A stretch of DNA of 64,000 bases from Pseudorhodoferax sp965279475 (lineage in GTDB: Bacteria; Pseudomonadota; Gammaproteobacteria; Burkholderiales; Burkholderiaceae_C). The stretch lies in NCBI GenBank assembly GCA_965279475.1, contig CBDIIA010000003.1:2232001-2296000 (forward strand), written 5' to 3'. The position numbers and the translations under genes are program-made. Below the pieces are notes generated by a model, which worked only from the letters and a program-made list of their open reading frames with translations, was not told the origin of the DNA and ran no database searches. Positions within the stretch are counted from its first letter, which is position 1. Each line of letters starts with the position of its first letter. Shown here one piece after another: positions 17,285 to 24,793 of this stretch.

Positions 17285-18220
17285 TTAAGCTTGGCCCAGG
17301 CTGGCCGTGGCGACCTCGCCGCCCATCGTCTCGCGCAGCACTTCGACAAAACCTTCGGCCGCCGGTGACAGCGACCGGTCCTTGCGCCGCAGCATGCCGA
17401 TCTGCCGGCTGCGCGCCGGCTCGACCAGCGGCCGGCTGGCCAGCAGCGTGTGCCCGGCATAGGGCAGCGCCAGCACCGGCAGCACGCTGATGCCGATGCC
17501 GGCCTCCAGCATGCCGTGCACGGTCGCCAGGTTCGAGAAGGTGTTGGTGCGCTCGAACACGATGCCCTGGCGCGTGATCTCCTCGTGCGTGGCCGCGTGG
17601 ATCGAGCTGGTCGACGACAGGCCGATGAAGGACTCGCCGGCAAGCGCCCGCCACGCCACCGCCGTGTCGCGGCTGAAGCGGTGCGTGCGCTGGAACACCA
17701 CGTGGATCGGGTCCTCGCACAGCGGCTCGAACAGCGTGTCGTCCGCGCCGTCGGGCACCTGCACGGTGACGCCCATGTCGGCCTCGCCCTGGCGCACCGA
17801 GCGGTTCACGCGCGAGGCCAGGTCGTCCTGGATTACCACCTCGATCTCGGGGAAACGGGCCGCGCACTGGCGGATCACCTGCGGCATCGCCCGGGCGGCG
17901 ATCGAGGCCAGCGTGGCCACCACCACCCTGCCGCGGCGCGAGCGCGCCACGTCGCCAGCCCAGTCGACCAGGCGCGTCAGATCGCCCATCAGGCGGCCGG
18001 CCTGCGCCAGGAAGGTCTGGCCGAGTTCGGTGGTGCGCACCATGCGCGAGTTGCGGTCGAACAGCACCATGCCGAGGTTGCGCTCGAGCTCGCTGATGGT
18101 CAGCGACAGCGCCGGCTGCGACAGATGCAGTTCTTCCGCCGCGCGCCGGAAGCTCTGGTGCTGGGCCACCGCGAGGGCCGCGCGCAGATGGCGCAGCGTG
18201 ATGTTGAGGGCGGCGGGCAT
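17285..18220 (-). CDS. LysR-family transcriptional regulator
   Basis: A 311-residue LysR protein. The N-terminal helix-turn-helix reads LRAALAVAQHQSFRRAAEEL, followed by HLSQPALSLTISELERNLG, and the C-terminal substrate-binding domain ends with GFVEVLRETMGGE. The ATG at 18220 gives the standard family length; the same frame stays open upstream through sbcB but that part is noise. It lies 29 bases downstream of sbcB and 95 bases upstream of the Bug gene, and probably controls the latter through the inverted repeat at 17239-17272. Confidence 0.94.
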   Translation of the reverse strand: MPAALNITLRHLRAALAVAQHQSFRRAAEELHLSQPALSLTISELERNLGMVLFDRNSRMVRTTELGQTFLAQAGRLMGDLTRLVDWAGDVARSRRGRVVVATLASIAARAMPQVIRQCAARFPEIEVVIQDDLASRVNRSVRQGEADMGVTVQVPDGADDTLFEPLCEDPIHVVFQRTHRFSRDTAVAWRALAGESFIGLSSTSSIHAATHEEITRQGIVFERTNTFSNLATVHGMLEAGIGISVLPVLALPYAGHTLLASRPLVEPARSRQIGMLRRKDRSLSPAAEGFVEVLRETMGGEVATASLGQA

Positions 18221-18249
18221 CGGCGCGGGCGGGCTGCGGGAGACCGGCC

Positions 18250-19695
18250 TCAGTCGGGCTCGGGCACGATCTCTTCCATGTAGGCGTGCAGCGCCTCGAG
18301 GATGCCCTCGGTGCGTTCGTCGGCGTTCTGCGACAGCGTGTCGAGTTCCTCGAGCAGCGTGTCGACGTTGCGCACGCCGCCGGCCCCGTCGATCAGCCGC
18401 GCCACGCGGTGCGCATGCCAGCGCTGCTGGTCCTCGGGCGTGAGCGTCGCGGGGAAGTTGCGCGCACGGTAGCGGAACACCAGCTCCTCCAGCCGCGGAT
18501 CGTCGAAGCTGCTGCGCGCATCGGCCAGCGCCGTGGGCGACAGTTCGCGCAGATGGTTCAGCCGGCGTCGGTCGCCGGGGTTGACGAAGCCGCCGTACAG
18601 GTCTTCGTCCACGTCGGGCGTGGGCTGCGGCTCGCGGTGGAACACGTCGGCCCACAGCGTGCGCAGATCGGGCAGCGCGCGGGCCGACACCGCATGGGCG
18701 AGCTGGGCGTCGAGATCGAAGCCCCAGCGCTGCGCCATCGCCGGCGACAGCGTCTTCAGGTTGGCCACTACCATCGGCGACTTGTTCAGGTGCACGCTCT
18801 TCACCGGCAGCCGCTTCACGCCCGCAGGCAAGGCATCGCTGCGGGTGAACAGCCGTTCGCGCACCTGCGCGGCCGACAGCATGGCCAGCTCGCTCGGGTC
18901 CTGCGACAGGTCCCAGGCCAGCAGCTCGTTCTTGTTGGTCGGGTGCGTGGCCAGCGGCCACATCAGCGCCAGGCAGCCGCGCTCGGCCGGGAACATGCCC
19001 GACACGTGCAGGAAGGGCTTCGCGTCCTGCTGCGTGGTGGGCAGGCCCAGCTCGGCGGCGACCCGGTCCTTGCGGCACAGCCCGAAGCAGAACTCGAACA
19101 GCTTGGGCTGCCGGTCGCGCAGCAGCCGCGCCAGCGCGATGGTGGCGCGCACGTCCGACAGCGCATCGTGCGCGGCCTCGTGCACCAGCCCGTTGGCCGC
19201 GCTCAGATGTTCGAGACGGAAACTGGGGCCACCCTCGGGCTTCTGCGGCCAGACGATGCCGTCGGGCCGCAGCGCATAGGCCATGCGCACCACGTCGAGG
19301 ATGTCCCAGCGCCCGCAGCCGTTCTGCCATTCGCGGGCATACGGGTCGATCAGGTTGCGCCAGAACATGAAGCGCGTGATCTCGTCGTCGAAGCGGATCG
19401 TGTTGTAGCCCACGCCGATGGTGCCCGGCAACGCCAGCGCCTGCTCGATGCGCGTGGCGAACTCGGCCTCCGGCATGCCGCGTTCCAGACAGGCCTGCGG
19501 CGTGATGCCGGTGATGAGGCACGAGGTCGGGTCGGGCAGGAAGTCGGGCGCCGGCTGGCAGTACCACATCATCGGCTCGCCGATCTCGTTCAGGTCGGCA
19601 TCGGTGCGGATCGCGGCAAACTGCGCCGGCCGGTCGCGCCGCACCTGCGCGCCGAAGGTCTCGTAGTCGTGCCAGAGGAAGGTGTGGGCGGCCAT
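18250..19695 (-). CDS. sbcB: Exodeoxyribonuclease I
   Basis: A 481-residue 3'-to-5' single-strand DNA exonuclease, close to the 475 residues of the E. coli enzyme. The DnaQ-fold motif ExoI is WHDYETFG (D and E bind metal), ExoII is GYNTIRFDDE, and ExoIII is AHDALSDVRATIALA. The C-terminal SH3-like and helical domains that complete the enzyme are also present. It degrades single-stranded ends during recombination and mismatch repair. It starts 11 bases after rnhA and is probably co-transcribed with it. Confidence 0.96.
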   Translation of the reverse strand: MAAHTFLWHDYETFGAQVRRDRPAQFAAIRTDADLNEIGEPMMWYCQPAPDFLPDPTSCLITGITPQACLERGMPEAEFATRIEQALALPGTIGVGYNTIRFDDEITRFMFWRNLIDPYAREWQNGCGRWDILDVVRMAYALRPDGIVWPQKPEGGPSFRLEHLSAANGLVHEAAHDALSDVRATIALARLLRDRQPKLFEFCFGLCRKDRVAAELGLPTTQQDAKPFLHVSGMFPAERGCLALMWPLATHPTNKNELLAWDLSQDPSELAMLSAAQVRERLFTRSDALPAGVKRLPVKSVHLNKSPMVVANLKTLSPAMAQRWGFDLDAQLAHAVSARALPDLRTLWADVFHREPQPTPDVDEDLYGGFVNPGDRRRLNHLRELSPTALADARSSFDDPRLEELVFRYRARNFPATLTPEDQQRWHAHRVARLIDGAGGVRNVDTLLEELDTLSQNADERTEGILEALHAYMEEIVPEPD

Positions 19696-19706
19696 GGTGA
19701 TCTCGT

Positions 19707-20156
19707 TCAGCGTTTTCCCAAGGCGACTTCGACGCCGCGGTTGGCCAGTGCATCGGCGCGCTCATTGCCGGCATTGCCGGCGTGGCCGCGCACCCACTTC
19801 CATTCGATCTTGTGCCCGCCGCCGGCCACCAGCGCGTCGAGCTTCTGCCACAGCTCGACGTTCTTCACCGGTTGTTTGGCCGCAGTGCGCCAGCCGCGTG
19901 CCTTCCAGCCCTTGACCCACTCGGTGATGCCTTTCAGCACGTACTCGCTGTCGAGGTACAGCGTGATGCTGCAGGGCTGCTTCAGCGCGGCCAGCGCCTC
20001 GATCACCGCGGTCATCTCCATGCGGTTGTTGGTGGTGCCCAGCTCGCCGCCGAACAGCTCCTTCTCTTTGTCGCCGTGGATCAGCAGTGCGCCCCAGCCG
20101 CCCGGGCCGGGGTTGCCCTTGCAGGCGCCATCGGTATAGATCTCAATGTGGTTCAA
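19707..20156 (-). CDS. rnhA: Ribonuclease HI
   Basis: A 149-residue RNase HI that cuts the RNA strand of RNA:DNA hybrids. The catalytic residues are visible as D in YTDGACKGN, E in NNRMEM, D in YLDSEYV and D in GNERADALA. I chose a TTG start at 20156 because it gives the normal family length and an AGGAA sequence lies just upstream; no ATG is near. The start lies inside the last codons of the methyltransferase gene (14-base overlap), so translation is probably coupled. The methyltransferase-rnhA pairing is the same as yafS-rnhA in E. coli. Confidence 0.95.
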   Translation of the reverse strand: MNHIEIYTDGACKGNPGPGGWGALLIHGDKEKELFGGELGTTNNRMEMTAVIEALAALKQPCSITLYLDSEYVLKGITEWVKGWKARGWRTAAKQPVKNVELWQKLDALVAGGGHKIEWKWVRGHAGNAGNERADALANRGVEVALGKR

Positions 20157-20973
20157 GTGTTTTCCTGCGTGAAGAGCTGGCGGCATCGGTCTGCGCCAGC
20201 GGGGGAACCTTGTGGCCGCGGTTGGCGACCGAGACCGGTGCCGCCGCGATGGCCTTCGAATTCTTCCAGGCCGGCTCCAGCAGGCGCATGCCACGCACCC
20301 GCTTCACCGCGACCAGAAAGTACACCGCGCCGAAGATCGGCCAGCAGCGGTCGCCGACACGGTCCATCCAGGCGAAGCGGCTGAGCATGGCATCGCTGCC
20401 CACGGCCGGCCGGTAACAACCGAAACTGCCGGACTCGACCTCGAAGCTCAGCAGCCGCAGCCAGTCGCGCGCGCGCCAGTAACCGATGAAGTCGCCATGC
20501 GCCGGCAGGTACAGCTCGCCGAAACCCATGCGCCGGTACAGCCGCGCACGCCGCTGGCGCAGGCCCCACAGGCTGGCGGCGTTGAAGCCCGAGATCACGA
20601 CCTTGCCCTCGGGCACGAGCACCCGTTCGACCTCGCGCAGCGTGGCGTGGGGGTCGGGGCTGAACTCGAGCGCGTGTGGCAGCAGCACCAGGTCGAGGCT
20701 GTTCTCCGCGAACGGCAGCGCCGAGAAGTCGCTGACCAGCGCGGCCCTCAGGCTCCGGTCCGCGCCGGGCGCGGGCGGCTGTGCATCCGCACGCCAGCGG
20801 TGCTGGATCCGGCTGGCCTGCAGGCCGGCCAATGCCCCCAGGCCGAGCTGCAATGCGTGATAACCGAAGATGTCGGCCACCGCACGATCGAAGGCTGCCT
20901 GCTCCCACTGCAGCAGATAACGCCCGGGCGGGGTCTCGAACCAATCCTGCAAACCTATAATTTGACCGCTCAT
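20143..20973 (-). CDS. YafS-like SAM-dependent methyltransferase
   Basis: A 276-residue class I methyltransferase of the Methyltransf_11 type. The SAM-binding motif I is degenerate, but SDFSALPFAENSLDLVLLPHALEF and PEGKVVISGFNAASLWG are the usual motifs II to III. The protein and its place between gloB and rnhA match E. coli YafS. Its start codon at 20973 overlaps the divergent gloB start codon by two bases, so there is essentially no 5' untranslated room between the genes; an ATG at 21006 inside gloB is an alternative. The substrate of this conserved family is not established. Confidence 0.85.
   Translation of the reverse strand: MSGQIIGLQDWFETPPGRYLLQWEQAAFDRAVADIFGYHALQLGLGALAGLQASRIQHRWRADAQPPAPGADRSLRAALVSDFSALPFAENSLDLVLLPHALEFSPDPHATLREVERVLVPEGKVVISGFNAASLWGLRQRRARLYRRMGFGELYLPAHGDFIGYWRARDWLRLLSFEVESGSFGCYRPAVGSDAMLSRFAWMDRVGDRCWPIFGAVYFLVAVKRVRGMRLLEPAWKNSKAIAAAPVSVANRGHKVPPLAQTDAASSSRRKTLEPH
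20956..20961 (+). promoter_or_regulatory. Consensus -10 hexamer in front of gloB
   Basis: A perfect TATAAT lies ten bases before the gloB start codon, so transcription would begin only a few bases before ATG and give a nearly leaderless mRNA. The -35 region 17 bases upstream is poor. The element overlaps the first codons of the divergent methyltransferase gene. Confidence 0.45.
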
Positions 20974-21742
20974 GGACCTCATTCCGCTACCCGCTTTCGC
21001 CGACAACTACATCTGGATGCTGCACGACGGGCACCGGGCGCTGGTGGTCGATCCGGGCGATGCGCAGCCGGTCTTCGATGCGCTGCAACACCACGGCCTG
21101 CAATTGCAGGCGATTCTAGTCACGCACCACCATGCGGACCATGTCGGCGGGGTGAACGCGCTGCGCGACGCGGCGGGGGCCCGAGTCTACGGCCCCGCGC
21201 GCGAGCGCATCCCCGAGCCGCTGCAGCGCCTGTCCGACGGCGACCGCATCGAGGCGATGGGCCTGGTGTTCGAGGTGATCGACGTGCCGGGCCACACGGC
21301 CGGCCACATCGCCTTCCATTGCGCGGCCTTTGACGGCCATCCCCTGCTGTTCTGCGGCGACACGCTGTTCTCCGGCGGTTGCGGTCGCCTGTTCGAGGGC
21401 ACGCCGGCGCAGATGCTGCATTCGCTCGACCGCCTGGCCGCGCTGCCCGGCGACACGCGGGTCTGCTGCACGCACGAGTACACCCTCAGTAACCTGAAGT
21501 TCGCACGCGTGGTGGAACCTCGCAACGCCGATCTGGTCCACTACCAGGCGCAGTGCGAAGCGACCCGGGCCGAGGCCCGGCCGACGCTGCCGTCCAGCAT
21601 CGCGCTGGAACGGCAGATCAATCCTTTCCTGCGCGTGAGGCAGCCCGCGGTGGCCGATGCGGCCCGGGCTTTCGATGCGACGGCGCATGACGACACCAGC
21701 GTGCTGGCGGCGTTGCGCCAGTGGAAGAACGAATTCAAATGA
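20972..21742 (+). CDS. gloB: Hydroxyacylglutathione hydrolase (glyoxalase II)
   Basis: A 256-residue metallo-beta-lactamase-fold thioesterase that hydrolyses S-lactoylglutathione, the second step of methylglyoxal detoxification. The binuclear metal motif THHHADHVGG is at 51-60, with further ligands in VPGHTAGH, FCGDTLFSGGCGR and CCTHEYT. Length and ligands are normal. It is divergent from the YafS-like methyltransferase with overlapping start codons, and its stop overlaps the mltD start (ATGA). E. coli has the same mltD-gloB-yafS-rnhA neighbourhood. Confidence 0.97.
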   Translation: MDLIPLPAFADNYIWMLHDGHRALVVDPGDAQPVFDALQHHGLQLQAILVTHHHADHVGGVNALRDAAGARVYGPARERIPEPLQRLSDGDRIEAMGLVFEVIDVPGHTAGHIAFHCAAFDGHPLLFCGDTLFSGGCGRLFEGTPAQMLHSLDRLAALPGDTRVCCTHEYTLSNLKFARVVEPRNADLVHYQAQCEATRAEARPTLPSSIALERQINPFLRVRQPAVADAARAFDATAHDDTSVLAALRQWKNEFK

Positions 21743-23307
21743 CATTGACAAGACTTGCAGGCCTGGCCGTGCTGTTGTGGCTCACGGGCTGTGCAAACCT
21801 CGACAAGACCGCCCCTACCCCTTCCAGCGTTGCCGCCGTCCCTGCGGCCCCTTCCGTTTCCGGCGGCGAGCCCGCCGCCCGCCCCGCGCCTGCGCCCCAC
21901 GTGGCGATCATCCCGAGCGGGCCCTTGCAGCCGATCACCGCGGCCCAGGCCGCTTCGCGCAGCGTCGTCGGCGCGGCGCCGCCGGCCGACCTGTGGGACC
22001 GCATCCGAGCCGGCTTCGCGATGCCCGACCTCGAGAGCGACCTGGTGCGCGACCGCGAACAGTGGTACGCCACGCGGCCCGACTACATCCAGCGCATGAC
22101 CGAGCGCTCGAGCAAGTACCTGTTCCACATCGTCGAGGAGCTCGAGCGCCGCGGCATGCCGACCGAGCTGGCCCTGCTGCCCTACATCGAGAGCGCGTTC
22201 AACCCGCAGGCCGTGTCGTCGGCCAAGGCCGCGGGCATGTGGCAGTTCATGCCGGCCACCGGCACCTATTTCGAGCTGAAGCAGAACATCTTTCGCGACG
22301 ACCGGCGCGACGTGCTGGCCTCCACCCGGGCCGCGCTCGACTACCTGCAGAAACTCTACGGCATGTTCGGCGACTGGCACCTGGCGCTGGCCGCGTACAA
22401 CTGGGGCGAAGGCAGTGTGGCCCGGGCCATCGCGCGCAACCAGAAGGCCGGCCTGGGCACCGGTTATCTCGACCTCAACATGCCGGCCGAGACCCGGCTG
22501 TACGTGCCCAAGCTGCAGGCGGTGAAGAACATCGTCGCGCACCCCGAGCTGTTCAGGACCGAGCTGCCGCTGATCGAGAACCACCCCTACTTCCAGATGG
22601 TCGACATCACGCGCGACATCGACGTCGCGCTGGCCGCACGCCTGGCCGACGTGAAGCCGGACGACTTCAAGGCGTTGAACCCTTCTGCCCACAAGCTGGT
22701 GATCCTGGCTGCCGGCACGCCGCAGATCCTGCTGCCCTGGGACAACGCGCTGGTGTTCAAGCGCAACCTCGATGCCTATGCGCAGGGCCAGTACGCGAGC
22801 TGGGGCGCCTGGACCGTGCCGACCACGATGAGCGTGTCGGCCGCAGCGCAGCAGGTCGGCATGAGCGAAAGCGATCTGCGCAGCGTCAACAACATTCCGC
22901 CGCGCATGCTGATCAAGGCCGGCTCGGCGCTGATCGTGCCGCGCTCGGCCAAGATGTCCGACGTGGCCGAGCATGTGGCCGACCATGCCCAACTGAGCCT
23001 GTCGCCCGAGGCGGTCACGCGCAAGACCACGGTGAAGGCCGGCCGCCACGACACCGTGGCCAGCATCGCCAGGCGCTACCGCATTGCGCCCGCGCTGGTC
23101 GCCGAGTGGAACAACGTCAAGGCCTCGTCCGCCTTCAAGGCCGGCGAGGCCGTCACGGTCTACGTGCCGGTGCGGGTCGCGGCGCCCGGCAAGGCGACGG
23201 CGGTGCACAGCGTCGGCACCAAGGCGGCGTCGGCCAGAAGCAGCCGTGCCTCGGCGCGCAGCCCGTCGAAGTCGGCCAGCAAGCCCGCCCGCAAGAGCAA
23301 GCGTTAG
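21739..23307 (+). CDS. mltD: Membrane-bound lytic murein transglycosylase D
   Basis: A 522-residue lipoprotein that cuts the glycan strands of peptidoglycan. The lipobox WLTGC places the modified cysteine at residue 18. The SLT domain contains the catalytic glutamate in LLPYIESAFNP and the motif AKAAGMWQFMPATG. Two LysM-like segments follow, the clearer one being TVKAGRHDTVASIARRY near the C-terminus, and the tail is basic and Ser/Ala-rich. The ATGA overlap with gloB indicates coupling. A kinase gene starts only 14 bases downstream. Confidence 0.94.
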   Translation: MTLTRLAGLAVLLWLTGCANLDKTAPTPSSVAAVPAAPSVSGGEPAARPAPAPHVAIIPSGPLQPITAAQAASRSVVGAAPPADLWDRIRAGFAMPDLESDLVRDREQWYATRPDYIQRMTERSSKYLFHIVEELERRGMPTELALLPYIESAFNPQAVSSAKAAGMWQFMPATGTYFELKQNIFRDDRRDVLASTRAALDYLQKLYGMFGDWHLALAAYNWGEGSVARAIARNQKAGLGTGYLDLNMPAETRLYVPKLQAVKNIVAHPELFRTELPLIENHPYFQMVDITRDIDVALAARLADVKPDDFKALNPSAHKLVILAAGTPQILLPWDNALVFKRNLDAYAQGQYASWGAWTVPTTMSVSAAAQQVGMSESDLRSVNNIPPRMLIKAGSALIVPRSAKMSDVAEHVADHAQLSLSPEAVTRKTTVKAGRHDTVASIARRYRIAPALVAEWNNVKASSAFKAGEAVTVYVPVRVAAPGKATAVHSVGTKAASARSSRASARSPSKSASKPARKSKR

Positions 23308-23321
23308 GGCGCTGTTTGCCG

Positions 23322-24602
23322 ATGCCGCCGGTTCCCTCCACCATCGGCAAGTACCGCATCGAGCGGGAACTGGGGCGCGGGGCCAGCGGCACGGTTTACC
23401 TGGGCTACGACCCGTTCCGCGACCGGCATGTGGCGGTCAAGCAGATCCACGCCCACCTGCTGGCCGACCCCGAGCAGAACCAGCGCTACCGCCGCGTGCT
23501 GCACAACGAGGCCACGCTCGCCGGCCGGCTGAGCCATCCGCACATCGTGCAGTTGCTCGACGTCGACGAGGACGCCGACCCGCCCTATCTGGTGCTCGAA
23601 TACGTCGACGGCATGCCGCTCACCGAGCATGCGACGCCCGACCAGCTGCTGCCGGTGGCGACCGTGCTCGACCTCGCATTCAAGTGCTGCCACGCGCTCG
23701 ACCACGCGCAGCGCCAGGGCCTGGTGCACCGCGACATCAAGCCGGCCAACCTGCTGCTGCGCCGCGACGGCGAACTCAAGCTCGCCGACTTCGGCGCCGC
23801 GCTGCAGCTGTCCGGCGACGAAACCCAGCTGATCGGCCTGATCGGTTCGCCGTCGTACATGTCGCCCGAGCAGATCACCGAAGCGCCGCTGACGCACCAC
23901 TCCGACATGTTCTCGCTGGCCGTCGTGGTGGCCGAGCTGCTCACAGGCCGCCGCCCGTTCGACGGCGAGACCAACTACGCGACCATCTACCGCATCAGCA
24001 CCGAACCCGCGCCGTCGCTGCTGCTGGCCCGCCCGGACCTGCCGGCACGGCTCGACGCGGTGGTTGCCCGGGCGCTGGCGAAGCGGCCGGCAGACCGTTA
24101 TCCGCACTGGAGCGATTTCGCCGACGCCCTGCTCGACGTGCACCGCAGCCTGCCGCGCGAACGCACCGAGGGCAGCGACGGCGAGCGGTTCCAGCAGCTG
24201 CGCGTGCTCGCGTTCTTCGAGGACTTCCAGGACGTGGCGCTGTGGGAGACCCTGCGGTTCGGCAGCTGGCACGCGGTGGCGGCGGGTACGGTGCTGATGG
24301 CCGAGGGCGCGCCCGGCGACTCGTTCCTGCTGCTGGTCGAAGGCCGCGCGGCCATCAGCCGCAGCGGCACGGTGCTGAGCACCGTCGATGCGGGCGTCAG
24401 CATCGGCGAGATGACCTATCTGCAGGCCGGCCACCAGGTGCGCACCGCCACCGCCGTGGCGGTCACCGACGTGCTGGTGCTGGCGATCCGCAACGAGGCA
24501 CTGCGCCGCGCCTCGCCCGAGCTGCAGGCGCAGTTCGACAAGGCTTTCATCAAGCTGCTGGTCGGCCGGCTGGTCGCCACCAATCGTCAGCTCGCCGCGT
24601 GA
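23322..24602 (+). CDS. Ser/Thr protein kinase with C-terminal cyclic-nucleotide-binding-like domain
   Basis: A 426-residue Hanks-type kinase. Residues 8-275 hold the kinase domain: glycine loop GRGASG, ATP-binding K40, catalytic loop HRDIKPAN (D138, K140), DFGAAL and the SPSYMSPEQ activation segment. All key residues are intact. Residues 295-426 resemble a CRP-type cyclic-nucleotide domain, with GAPGDSFLLLVEGRAAI and the phosphate-cassette-like VSIGEMTYLQAGHQVRTATA. No membrane segment is seen, so it is likely cytosolic and able to respond to a cyclic nucleotide. With FHA and PP2C proteins in the downstream T6SS, it is a candidate for the threonine-phosphorylation switch. It follows mltD by 14 bases. 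Confidence 0.9.
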   Translation: MPPVPSTIGKYRIERELGRGASGTVYLGYDPFRDRHVAVKQIHAHLLADPEQNQRYRRVLHNEATLAGRLSHPHIVQLLDVDEDADPPYLVLEYVDGMPLTEHATPDQLLPVATVLDLAFKCCHALDHAQRQGLVHRDIKPANLLLRRDGELKLADFGAALQLSGDETQLIGLIGSPSYMSPEQITEAPLTHHSDMFSLAVVVAELLTGRRPFDGETNYATIYRISTEPAPSLLLARPDLPARLDAVVARALAKRPADRYPHWSDFADALLDVHRSLPRERTEGSDGERFQQLRVLAFFEDFQDVALWETLRFGSWHAVAAGTVLMAEGAPGDSFLLLVEGRAAISRSGTVLSTVDAGVSIGEMTYLQAGHQVRTATAVAVTDVLVLAIRNEALRRASPELQAQFDKAFIKLLVGRLVATNRQLAA

Positions 24603-24793
24603 GCGCAGCGCTCGGCCGCCCGGAGCAAGCTCGCCCCAAAGTGCGGAGCACGGAGGGTGGTCCAGTGAGCGGCGCCGCGGGAAAGCAGCCCTGATGCGGC
24701 CCTATACTGGCGCGCACTCTCGACCACACCCATGACCCTCGGCCTCGCGACGCCCGACCGGACCTTTGGCAGCGCCGCCGCACGGAGGCGCCG

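Noticed and set aside
24703..24708. TATACT as a promoter for the second kinase
   Set aside because: No acceptable -35 element at the right distance; could be chance.
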